From: Labilithrix sp.
GTDB taxonomy: Bacteria > Myxococcota_A > Polyangia > Polyangiales > Polyangiaceae
NCBI GenBank assembly: GCA_019637155.1
Contig: JAHBWE010000008.1
Coordinates: 186,001 to 250,000 of the forward strand
Reading direction: 5' to 3'
Length of the DNA stretch: 64,000 nucleotides
Below are positions 32,899 to 40,384 of this stretch, piece after piece; the first letter of the stretch is position 1; the number at the start of each line of letters is the position of its first letter. The position numbers and the translations under genes are program-made. The notes under the pieces are model-generated. The model was not told where the DNA came from and did no database searches. It saw only the letters and a list, made by a program, of their open reading frames with translations.

Positions 32899-35207
32899 CA
32901 GTTGGTGGCGGTGCCCGTCAGCACCATCGTCGGGAGCGGGGCGCAGATCGGGACCGGGTTCGCCAGCGTCACGGAGTACGCGCCCTGGTAGAGGCCGGTC
33001 GGGACCGGCGACGCGGTGGGGAAGAACGTCAGGTTGTTGTTGCTGGTGGAGGTGGTCCCGGCGCTGATCGTCGAGGTCGAGGTCGCGGGACCGAACGCGT
33101 CGGTGAAGCCGGCCGGCCCGCTCGTCGTCGTCACGGTGAACGTGAGATCGGCGGAGAGGTTGCCGGTGTTCCGCACCGTGGTCGGGCTCGGCGCCGAGGT
33201 CGCGCCGCGCGCGGTGTTGGCGAAGTTCTTCGTCGCGACGTTGTTGAAGTCGATCACGGCGCCCTGCGCGGTCTCGTTGATCGTGACGTTGAACGGCGCG
33301 GCGACGTTCCCGGTCGTGAGCTCGAGGACGTCGTTGATGCCGTTGTTCGCGGTCGACGTGGTCGCGCCGGTCGTGCCGGACGGGATCAGCTTCGGCGTCA
33401 CCGTGACGTCGATCGCCGCGCCAGCGCCGATCGGCCCGTTCGCGGGAGAGACGGTGAAGCCGGAGCCGGCGCCCTTCGCGAGCGTCGCGGTGAAGGTGGT
33501 CGCCGGGCCGTTGTTGGTCAGGCGGACCGTCCTCGCCGCCGCCTGCGTCCCGCACGGGACGAAGTTGAAGTTCAGCGGCGACGGGGCCGCCGCGATCGAA
33601 GGCGCCGCGCCGGTGCCGCTCAGGGTGAGGTTCCCGGGGAGGTTGCCGCAGAGCACGACCGGCGGCGCGTCCGCCGGCTGCGAGACCGTCGCGATGTCGC
33701 TCGTCGCGCCGACGGCGACCGGGGTGAAGCTCGCGGAGGAGCTCGCGCTGTTCGTGCCGGCGGTGGAGCCGAGCGTGAGGGTGGACGCGCTCACGCTGAA
33801 CGGCGTGCCGGCGCTCGTCTTCTGATCGAGGACGATGTCGACGTTGCCGAGGTTCGTGAACGTGTAGCTCGGGGACGTCGCCGTCACGCCGATCGGGACG
33901 CCGGCGGCGCCGGCCGCGTTGAGGATCGTGATCGAGTTCGTCGAGCGCGTGACGACCGCGCCGCGCGCGGTCTGATGGAGCTCGATCGCGTGCGGGGTCG
34001 CGTCGCCCGGCGCGGTCGTCGTGATCGTGAGCGTGTCGCCGAACGCGTCGGGCGCGGTCGAGCTCGTCTGCGGGATCTGCTTCGGCACGACCGTGAGCTC
34101 GACGAAGCTGTTCGCCGCGACGGTCTGGTTGTTGATCGCCGCCGCGTTGGCGGTCGTGTTGTACGAGAGCGTGTAGACGGTCGTGCTCCGCGTGAGCAGG
34201 GCCGAGAACTGGAACGCCGCGTTGCTCGAGTTCGTGATCCGCACCTTCTGCGACGGCGCGGTGGTGCCGCAGTCGACGAGCCCGGCGGCGCTCCCGAACG
34301 AGATCGACGGCGGCGTGACCGAGACGACGCCGGTGGTGCCGGTGCCCTTGAGGCTGATGTCGGCGGGCGCGACGTCGCAGAGCGGACCCGCCCCCGGCGT
34401 GAGCTTGATCGCGCTCGTGTAGTCCTCCTCCGCGGTGGGCGTGAACGTCACCCTCGCCTCCTGGACGCCGGGCGTCGCGGTGGTCGGATTGACGCTGAGC
34501 GCGAACGGGCTCGGATCGTCGGCGACGCTGAGCGTGATCGGGACCGGCGCGTTGCCCGCGTTCGTGACGGCGAAGACGTTCTCCACCGGCGTGCCGATCG
34601 TCCGGTTGCCGAAATCGATGCCGGAGGGGACCGAGAACCGGAGCACGCCGCCGCGCGCGCTCTGCTTCAGATCGAGGGTGGCGGTCGTCGGTCCGATCGA
34701 GAGCTTCAGCTGATCGCCGAGGCCGTTCTGCGCCGTCGTCGACGGGATCGCGACCGGCTTCGGCGTCACCGTCACCGTCACGCTCTGGCCGCTCGGGATG
34801 CTCCCGCTCGCAGGGTCGATCGTGAAGGGCGACGCCGCGCTCTTCACGAGCTCCGAGGTGAAGCTCACCGCGACGGCGCTCGGGTTCGAGATCGTGAAGG
34901 TCTGCGCCGCCGCGGTGCTGCCGCAGTCGGTGTTGCCGAAGTCGATCTCCGCGGTCGACACCGTGGGCAGGCCGCCGTCGCCGGTGGGGACGCTGGTCTC
35001 CTGCTCGTTCGTGCCCGTGTCGGTGACGCTCGAGTCCTTCGTCGGGACGACGACGCTGGCGTCGGTCCGCGACGCGTCGCTCGCCGAGCCGTCGGCGCCG
35101 GGGGGATCCGGGATGTCTGCGCCCGTCGCGGAGTCACCACATGCCGCAGCAGCTGCGGCAAACAAGCCAACCCACGCCCCCATCACGATCCAATGCGCAC
35201 GCCTCAT
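32898..35207 (-). CDS. Lipoprotein with tandem ASH/Hydin-like Ig repeats
   Basis: 769 residues. Lipobox AAAC (Cys about 23), a Ser/Thr/Asp linker, then about six repeats of the choice-of-anchor-D/ASPM-SPD2-Hydin type: each starts IDFGNTDCGSTAAAQTFTISN or similar (SISFGSAAGLVDCGTTAPSQKVRITNSS, FNFVPCGTQAAARTVRLTNNG) and carries a TVTVTPK strand. Surface-exposed adhesin or scaffold is likely. Ser/Thr content is high. Coupled to the TSP3 gene downstream. A 7-bp hairpin lies in its leader. Confidence 0.8.
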   Translation of the reverse strand: MRRAHWIVMGAWVGLFAAAAAACGDSATGADIPDPPGADGSASDASRTDASVVVPTKDSSVTDTGTNEQETSVPTGDGGLPTVSTAEIDFGNTDCGSTAAAQTFTISNPSAVAVSFTSELVKSAASPFTIDPASGSIPSGQSVTVTVTPKPVAIPSTTAQNGLGDQLKLSIGPTTATLDLKQSARGGVLRFSVPSGIDFGNRTIGTPVENVFAVTNAGNAPVPITLSVADDPSPFALSVNPTTATPGVQEARVTFTPTAEEDYTSAIKLTPGAGPLCDVAPADISLKGTGTTGVVSVTPPSISFGSAAGLVDCGTTAPSQKVRITNSSNAAFQFSALLTRSTTVYTLSYNTTANAAAINNQTVAANSFVELTVVPKQIPQTSSTAPDAFGDTLTITTTAPGDATPHAIELHQTARGAVVTRSTNSITILNAAGAAGVPIGVTATSPSYTFTNLGNVDIVLDQKTSAGTPFSVSASTLTLGSTAGTNSASSSASFTPVAVGATSDIATVSQPADAPPVVLCGNLPGNLTLSGTGAAPSIAAAPSPLNFNFVPCGTQAAARTVRLTNNGPATTFTATLAKGAGSGFTVSPANGPIGAGAAIDVTVTPKLIPSGTTGATTSTANNGINDVLELTTGNVAAPFNVTINETAQGAVIDFNNVATKNFANTARGATSAPSPTTVRNTGNLSADLTFTVTTTSGPAGFTDAFGPATSTSTISAGTTSTSNNNLTFFPTASPVPTGLYQGAYSVTLANPVPICAPLPTMVLTGTATN

Positions 35208-35221
35208 GACGCTCCCACTCC

Positions 35222-35238
35222 CGCGGGTCGTACCCGCG
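35222..35238. promoter_or_regulatory. Leader hairpin upstream of Ig-repeat lipoprotein gene
   Basis: CGCGGGT (35222-35228) pairs with ACCCGCG (35232-35238) around a CGT loop, 15-31 nt upstream of ATG 35207. A GGGAG ribosome-binding site lies between hairpin and start on the minus strand. Could affect translation; no ligand class recognised. Confidence 0.35.
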
Positions 35239-35392
35239 ATATCCAAGTTCGACGTATCGATCACACGGCCCGTCGGGTCGTGCGAGCAAAGGCCCGACGT
35301 TGAATATAGGGGAGCCGCCGCGCGATGGGGCGATGAACCTCACCGACCTCGAACAGGTCAGTGAGCGCGAGTCGTACTTGGTGGGCTCGCGG

Positions 35393-36436
35393 TCAGCGAG
35401 GCCCTGCGCCCGTCACGGGCCCGGTGGCCTTCGCGGTCTGCGTGAGGCCGGGCACGTCCTTCATCAGCGAGCCGGTCGCGTTGATCGGGCCGTTCGTGCC
35501 CTTGATGTCGGCGTCGTAGGCCGCGTTGACGAGGAAGTTCGTGTCCTTGATCTCGTGCGGGCCGGCGCCCGAGCCGTAGAGCATCGCGCCGTAGTCGTTG
35601 CTCTCGATCGTGACGTGATCGAGCGTGAACTTGTCGACCGCGTTGAAGTGGAGGCCGCAGTGCGAGTTCGCGACCTTCGTGTACGCGAGCGTCAGCGACT
35701 TCGCGCCGGAGGAGATGATGAAGTCGCCGCCCTTGCCGGTGCCGTGGAAGTTCGAGTCCGTCGCGCTGAACGTGCCGGCGGCGTCGTTCATCGTGAGGCC
35801 CGGGGCGACGCCCTTGTCGTAGTCGAGGTACGACGCGGTGAAGGTGCCGGCGAGGGTGGAGCCCGCCGTCGCGGTCACGTTCGTCTTCGTCACGGTGAGC
35901 TTGCTGCCCGCATCCATCTTGAACGGCGACTCGGCCTTGATGACGCCGTTCTCGATCGTCGCGTCGCCGCCGGTCTCGGTCCAGATCGCGTTCTTCGCGC
36001 CTTCGATGTCGAGGCCGTTCGCCTCGAGCTTTCCGCCCTGCGAGACGAGGAGGCCGCCCCAGCCGGTGCCGGTGAGCTTCGCGTGCTTCGCGGCGGAGTC
36101 GACCTTGAGCGTCCCCTTCACGATCACGGTCACGCCAGGTCCGAGGTTGATCGTCGCGCCCGGCGCGATCGTCACGACCTCACCGGCGTTGATCGTCCCG
36201 TTCTCGGCGATCGTCTTGCCGTCCTCCCACGTGCCGCTCGCGATCGTCGTGCCGGGATCGACGTCGATGTCGTCGTCGTCGTCGCCGACGGCGTGCTCGC
36301 CGTTCTCGGCCTTCGGCGGCTTCTTCGTCGTCTTCCCCGTCTTCGTCCTGCTCGGGGACTCGGCGGTCTCGGTCGTGCACGCCGACGCGAGGAGGGTGAG
36401 AGCGAGAGCCGAAGCGAGGAACGTGACGGTACGCAT
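35393..36436 (-). CDS. Lipoprotein with right-handed beta-helix
   Basis: 347 residues. Lipobox LASAC (Cys about 20), a Lys/Thr/Asp linker with DDDDDIDVD, then short repeating strands (GTINAGEVVTIAPGATINLGPG, TIENGVIKAESPFKM, LTLAYTKVANSHCGLHFNA, FTLDHVTIESNDYG) typical of a parallel beta-helix (pectate-lyase-like). No catalytic residues can be assigned. Surface protein, function unknown. TATGAT at 36443-36448 is 6 nt from the start. Confidence 0.7.
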   Translation of the reverse strand: MRTVTFLASALALTLLASACTTETAESPSRTKTGKTTKKPPKAENGEHAVGDDDDDIDVDPGTTIASGTWEDGKTIAENGTINAGEVVTIAPGATINLGPGVTVIVKGTLKVDSAAKHAKLTGTGWGGLLVSQGGKLEANGLDIEGAKNAIWTETGGDATIENGVIKAESPFKMDAGSKLTVTKTNVTATAGSTLAGTFTASYLDYDKGVAPGLTMNDAAGTFSATDSNFHGTGKGGDFIISSGAKSLTLAYTKVANSHCGLHFNAVDKFTLDHVTIESNDYGAMLYGSGAGPHEIKDTNFLVNAAYDADIKGTNGPINATGSLMKDVPGLTQTAKATGPVTGAGPR

Positions 36437-36442
36437 GACCGC

Positions 36443-36448
36443 ATCATA
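36443..36448 (-). promoter_or_regulatory. TATGAT -10 hexamer, possible leaderless start
   Basis: On the minus strand TATGAT is followed by GCGGTC and then ATG at 36436. A near-consensus -10 placed so that transcription would begin at the start codon. Confidence 0.35.
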
Positions 36449-36479
36449 GTGCAGGCGGCGTGCCCCACCGGCTTTTTAT

Positions 36480-36578
36480 GGTCAGGGGCTCCGCCCCCGA
36501 CACCCCCGCGCCGGACACGGCCCGCCGAAGACGGCGGGTCGCTGCGCGACCGCTTTCGCGGCCGCTTCCGGCGCCGCG
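36480..36578. repeat. Dispersed structured repeat, copy 2 (covarying)
   Basis: About 99 bp. Stem GTCAGGGGC/GCCCCCGAC with a TCC loop and one mismatch, hairpin CCCGCCG/CGGCGGG with an AAGA loop, hairpin GGTCGC/GCGACC with a TGC loop, and outer pair GCGCCGGA/TCCGGCGC. Compared with copies 1 and 4 both arms of the outer and the third stem have changed together. Lies between two minus-strand genes. Confidence 0.85.
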
Positions 36579-36646
36579 ACAGCGGCAGTCTGTCCTCAAG
36601 GAGCTGGTCCGGCGCTCCATCGGGGTCGATGTAGGTGGTGCGCGAG

Positions 36647-37702
36647 CTATTTCACGTGGAGCGGCACGAGCGTGAACGCCGCGCCGGCGCGGTTGTCGTG
36701 CGTGACGATCCAGATGGTGCCGTCGCCGGGATCGTTGGGCGCGCGGTACTTGATGTCGCTGTCGGAGATGCGACCGGCCTTCGTGTCGAAGAGGAGGCGC
36801 GCGGCGTCGTTGAAGTCGCCGAGGTCCGTGTAATACGTCGCCCAGACCTGCTCGCGCTGCGTCGTCGCGAGGAGCGGCTCGGGGTACTCCTCCCAGCTCT
36901 CCGGCGTGACCTTCACGTCGATCTTGTGCTCGAAGCAGTCGGCGCGCCGCGAAGCGACGCAGCGATCGATCGTGATGCCGGCGTCGAGATCGACGTCCTT
37001 GCCGTCGAGCGTGATCTTCTCGACGACCGGGTTCGCGTTCGTGCGATCGGCGTACGAGTACACACGGTTGATGCCGATGACGTAGTCGTTCGGCCCGAGC
37101 TCTCCGCCGTTCTCGTCGGTGCAGCGGATCGGGACCTGCTGCGGCGCGTTCCCTTGCCGATCGGCGATCCGCACCTGCCCCGCGCACGCGATGTTGAAGA
37201 TGATGACGAGGCCGTAGGGCACGGTGCCGGGGCGCTCCTTGAGGACGTCCTCCGGCATCTGGAAGGTGAAGGTGTTGCCCTGCGGGAGGAAGGCGCTCAG
37301 GTCCACGTCGCGCGGGATGCTCGCGAGGAGCCCCGCCGCGCCGCCGTCGGGCGCGGCGGAGGGGACGCCGCCGTCGACCGGGAACGGCGGCTCGAGGCGC
37401 GCGCCGCCGTCGATCGGCGTGCCGTCCGCCGTCTGCGAGGGGATGAAGCACGCGTAGTAGAGGTCCTCGCGCGGGTTCACGCAGACGACCGGGATCCACA
37501 CCGTCTTGAGCTCGCGCACCTTGTCGCGCCGCCCGTCCGCGACGAGCGTCTCGAGCGTCACCGTCTCGCCCGCGCTCGCGTACGGCTTGTCCGCCCGCAC
37601 CCCGAACATCCGGACGCTGTTCACCTTGCTCTGCGCGTCCCACCCGCCCGATCCGCAGGCGATCGCGATAGGAACGAGGAGGGCGAGAGCTCGAGCGCGC
37701 AT
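36647..37702 (-). CDS. Lipoprotein linked to TonB receptor
   Basis: 351 residues. Lipobox IAIAC (Cys16). Beta-rich mature region (NSVRMFGVRADKPYASAGETVTLETLV resembles an Ig-like strand set) with several Cys. Not a recognised family. Its ATG shares a base with the stop of the TonB receptor gene upstream, so receptor and lipoprotein are made together. By position it may be a surface partner of the receptor, analogous to SusD only in arrangement; no SusD-like sequence is seen. Confidence 0.65.
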   Translation of the reverse strand: MRARALALLVPIAIACGSGGWDAQSKVNSVRMFGVRADKPYASAGETVTLETLVADGRRDKVRELKTVWIPVVCVNPREDLYYACFIPSQTADGTPIDGGARLEPPFPVDGGVPSAAPDGGAAGLLASIPRDVDLSAFLPQGNTFTFQMPEDVLKERPGTVPYGLVIIFNIACAGQVRIADRQGNAPQQVPIRCTDENGGELGPNDYVIGINRVYSYADRTNANPVVEKITLDGKDVDLDAGITIDRCVASRRADCFEHKIDVKVTPESWEEYPEPLLATTQREQVWATYYTDLGDFNDAARLLFDTKAGRISDSDIKYRAPNDPGDGTIWIVTHDNRAGAAFTLVPLHVK

Positions 37703-40326
37703 CACATCTCCAGGCGGTAGCCGAGGCTCGGGAGGATCGGCACGCCGGTCGCGAAGGTCGATTGGGAGAAGTTGTAATTGTAGCTCGCGCCCTCGACGTT
37801 CCCCTGGTTGTAGGCGTTGTAGAGGTCGAGGTACGCGCTCATCTTCATGCCGTTCTGCAGGTACCAGGTCTTGTCGACGCGGAGGTCGAGCTGGTGGAAC
37901 GCGGGGTTGCGCGTGCCGAACGGCGGGAACGAGTAGCCGGGGATGTACGCGCCCGCGGTCGCGTCGAAGAAGCCGTACGTGAGCGGCGTGCGGAGGTTGC
38001 CGGAGACGTAGCGGAAGCGCGCGCCGATCTCCCAGCCGCCGCCGAGGCGGTAGCTGCCGATCGCGGTGAAGATGTGCGTCTGATCGAAGTTGAAGAGGTG
38101 CTCCGGCTCGTCGGGCGCCTCGCGCCGCACGCTGCGCGAGAGCGTGTACGCGACGAAGCCGAAGAAGCGCGCGTCGGGCTTGTAGCGGAGGAGCGTCTCG
38201 AGGCCGAACGCGCGGCCCTCGCCGGTGTTGCCCTGCCCTTGCACGATGATGCCGTCGTACTGGCGGTAGAAGCCCTCGGACGAGACCTCGATGTTGCGCG
38301 TGATCTGCTGCTCGACGCCGGCGCCGTAGTGGTTCGCGATGATCGAGCGCGTGCCGGGGACGCCGAAGACCGGGTTCGTCTCCTGCGGCTGCGGCGGGTT
38401 CGCGAAGCGGCCGACGCCGCCCTTCACCGTCGTGCGCGGGAAGTCGCTCTTGACGTCCTGCTTCACGACGAGGCGAGGCTGGAGGTCCCACGACTTGTTC
38501 TCCTTCGTGTAGTCGAGGCGAACGCCGGGGACGATGCGCGTGCCCTTGAACGGCGTGAGCTCGAGCTCGTCGTAGAACGCGGGGCGATAGAGGTTGTCCT
38601 CGCCCTTGAAGACGAGCGGCGGCCGCGAGCCGAACGGGCCCGCCGGCGGCTCGCCCGGGCGCGGGATCGGCGGCGCGCGCAGGTTCACCTGGTACGGCTG
38701 CGAGAGCATGTCGATGCCGAAGTTGTTCCGCGCGCCGGAGCCGAGCTTCTGCGAGAGCTCGATGCGCCCCGTGATCGGGACCGAGTCGAGGTTGAAGAAG
38801 TTGTCGCCGACGCCGAACTGGAGCGCGTCCTTGCCGACGGCGGCGACGGCGCGGAGCTCGGTGTCGGGGGAGAGCTTGCCGACGTAGCGCGCCTGGAACC
38901 GATAGAACGCGGTGCCGAGGCCGATGTTGCCGGTGAGCCCCGGCGCGCCGCCCGCGACCTGACGCACGAGGACCTGCAAGCGATCGTCGGAGCCGAAGAA
39001 GAAGAAGCGGAGGTTGTGCTTCCCCTTGTCCCAGCTCTTCTGGAGCATCGCCTGGTAGTCGTAATAGACCGGCGCGGTCGTGACGCCCGACTCGAGCGCC
39101 TCGAGCACGGGCTTGAGCCACACGTCGACGTACGAGCGGCGACCGCCAACCGCGAAGTTCCAGCCCGTGTTGCCGATCGGCCCCTGCGCGACGAAGCGCG
39201 CGTCGATGAGGTCCGCCTGCACGAGGCCGTGGACGCCCTCGCGCGCGGTGAAGAGCTTCGAGCCCGCGTCGCGCTTCACGACCGGGTCCTTCACTCCGAC
39301 GTCGATGACGCCGCCGGTGTGGCGTCCGAAGTACGAGCTGAAGTTGCCGGGGTAGAAATCGATGTGATCGAGCATCTCCGAGGGGATGACGCTCGAGAGG
39401 CCGCCGAAGTGGTAGATGATCGGCACGAAGGTGCCGTCGACGTAGGTGCCGGTCTCTTGCGGGGCCGCGCCGCGGACGATGAGGAGGCCGATGATGCCGG
39501 GCGCGCGCGCGATGCCGGGGAGGTTCTGGACCGCGCGGAGCGCGTCGCCGTTGGTGCCGGGGATGCGCGTGAGCTCGCGCTGCTCGAGCGTGCGCTTCGT
39601 GACCTCGCGCGGAGGTTTGGTCCCCTTCACCGTGACCTCTTCGATCGGCTCGGTGTCGGCGCCGCGCCGGCCCGGGGGAGGCGGCGGCGGCGCGACCTCG
39701 GGGCGCACGAGGCGCGAGTCGAGCTTCGCCTCGGTGCCGGGGTCGAGCATCTCCTCGTCGGTCTGCGGATCGAAGCCGGACGCGGCGATCGTGATCGTGT
39801 ACTTGCCGAACGGGAGCCGCTCGAGCTTCCACGTGCCGTCGTCGGCCGTCGTCGTCGTCTGCGGCTGGCCGTCGGGTCCGACCGCGGTGATCGTCGCGCC
39901 CGCGATCGGCGTGTCGCTCACCTGCTTCGTGACGCGGCCGATGAGCTGCGCCGGCGGCGGGGTGAACACGTAGCGGTGGCGGACCTTCGCCGCGATCGGG
40001 ACGCCGTCGCGCTTCGCGGGCTCGAGCTTCAGCGTCTTCGCGGCCTCGAGCGCGGCCTCGTCGAAGCCGTGTCCGCCGCCGGACTTGTCGATCGTCGCGC
40101 GCGTCACCGCGCCGGTCGCGTCGAGCTCGAGGACGAGCACGACCTCGGTCTCGGTCGTGACCTTGTCCTCGATCGCCTGCGGCGGGTACTTCGCGCCGTC
40201 GTCCTGCACGACGACCGGCATCGTGATGACGGGCTGCGCCGGCGGAGGCGGCTGCTCTTGCGCGCGCGCGACCGCCGCGCTCGACATCGCCGCGACGAGC
40301 AGCGTGGCCTGGAGAAAGCGCCTCAT
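37702..40326 (-). CDS. TonB-dependent receptor with N-terminal TonB C-terminal-like domain
   Basis: 874 residues. Signal peptide, then about 30-115 a TonB C-terminal-like domain (YPPQAIEDKVTTETEVVLVL ... GFDEAALEAAKTLKLEPAK ... KVRHRYVFTPP), about 118-190 a carboxypeptidase-regulatory-like domain (GRVTKQVSDTPIAGATITAV), a plug (IRGAAPQ-type segment LIVRGAAPQETGTYVDG) and a long beta barrel ending in a hydrophobic/aromatic strand (PSLGYRLEM). Fusion of energy-transducer-type domain to receptor is seen in other myxobacteria. Substrate unknown; iron or oligosaccharide uptake are possibilities. Confidence 0.85.
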   Translation of the reverse strand: MRRFLQATLLVAAMSSAAVARAQEQPPPPAQPVITMPVVVQDDGAKYPPQAIEDKVTTETEVVLVLELDATGAVTRATIDKSGGGHGFDEAALEAAKTLKLEPAKRDGVPIAAKVRHRYVFTPPPAQLIGRVTKQVSDTPIAGATITAVGPDGQPQTTTTADDGTWKLERLPFGKYTITIAASGFDPQTDEEMLDPGTEAKLDSRLVRPEVAPPPPPPGRRGADTEPIEEVTVKGTKPPREVTKRTLEQRELTRIPGTNGDALRAVQNLPGIARAPGIIGLLIVRGAAPQETGTYVDGTFVPIIYHFGGLSSVIPSEMLDHIDFYPGNFSSYFGRHTGGVIDVGVKDPVVKRDAGSKLFTAREGVHGLVQADLIDARFVAQGPIGNTGWNFAVGGRRSYVDVWLKPVLEALESGVTTAPVYYDYQAMLQKSWDKGKHNLRFFFFGSDDRLQVLVRQVAGGAPGLTGNIGLGTAFYRFQARYVGKLSPDTELRAVAAVGKDALQFGVGDNFFNLDSVPITGRIELSQKLGSGARNNFGIDMLSQPYQVNLRAPPIPRPGEPPAGPFGSRPPLVFKGEDNLYRPAFYDELELTPFKGTRIVPGVRLDYTKENKSWDLQPRLVVKQDVKSDFPRTTVKGGVGRFANPPQPQETNPVFGVPGTRSIIANHYGAGVEQQITRNIEVSSEGFYRQYDGIIVQGQGNTGEGRAFGLETLLRYKPDARFFGFVAYTLSRSVRREAPDEPEHLFNFDQTHIFTAIGSYRLGGGWEIGARFRYVSGNLRTPLTYGFFDATAGAYIPGYSFPPFGTRNPAFHQLDLRVDKTWYLQNGMKMSAYLDLYNAYNQGNVEGASYNYNFSQSTFATGVPILPSLGYRLEM

Positions 40327-40384
40327 CCGCGGCGGCGCACCTTACTACGAGGCGTGGTAGAAACCGCGTCGTATTTCACCCATC

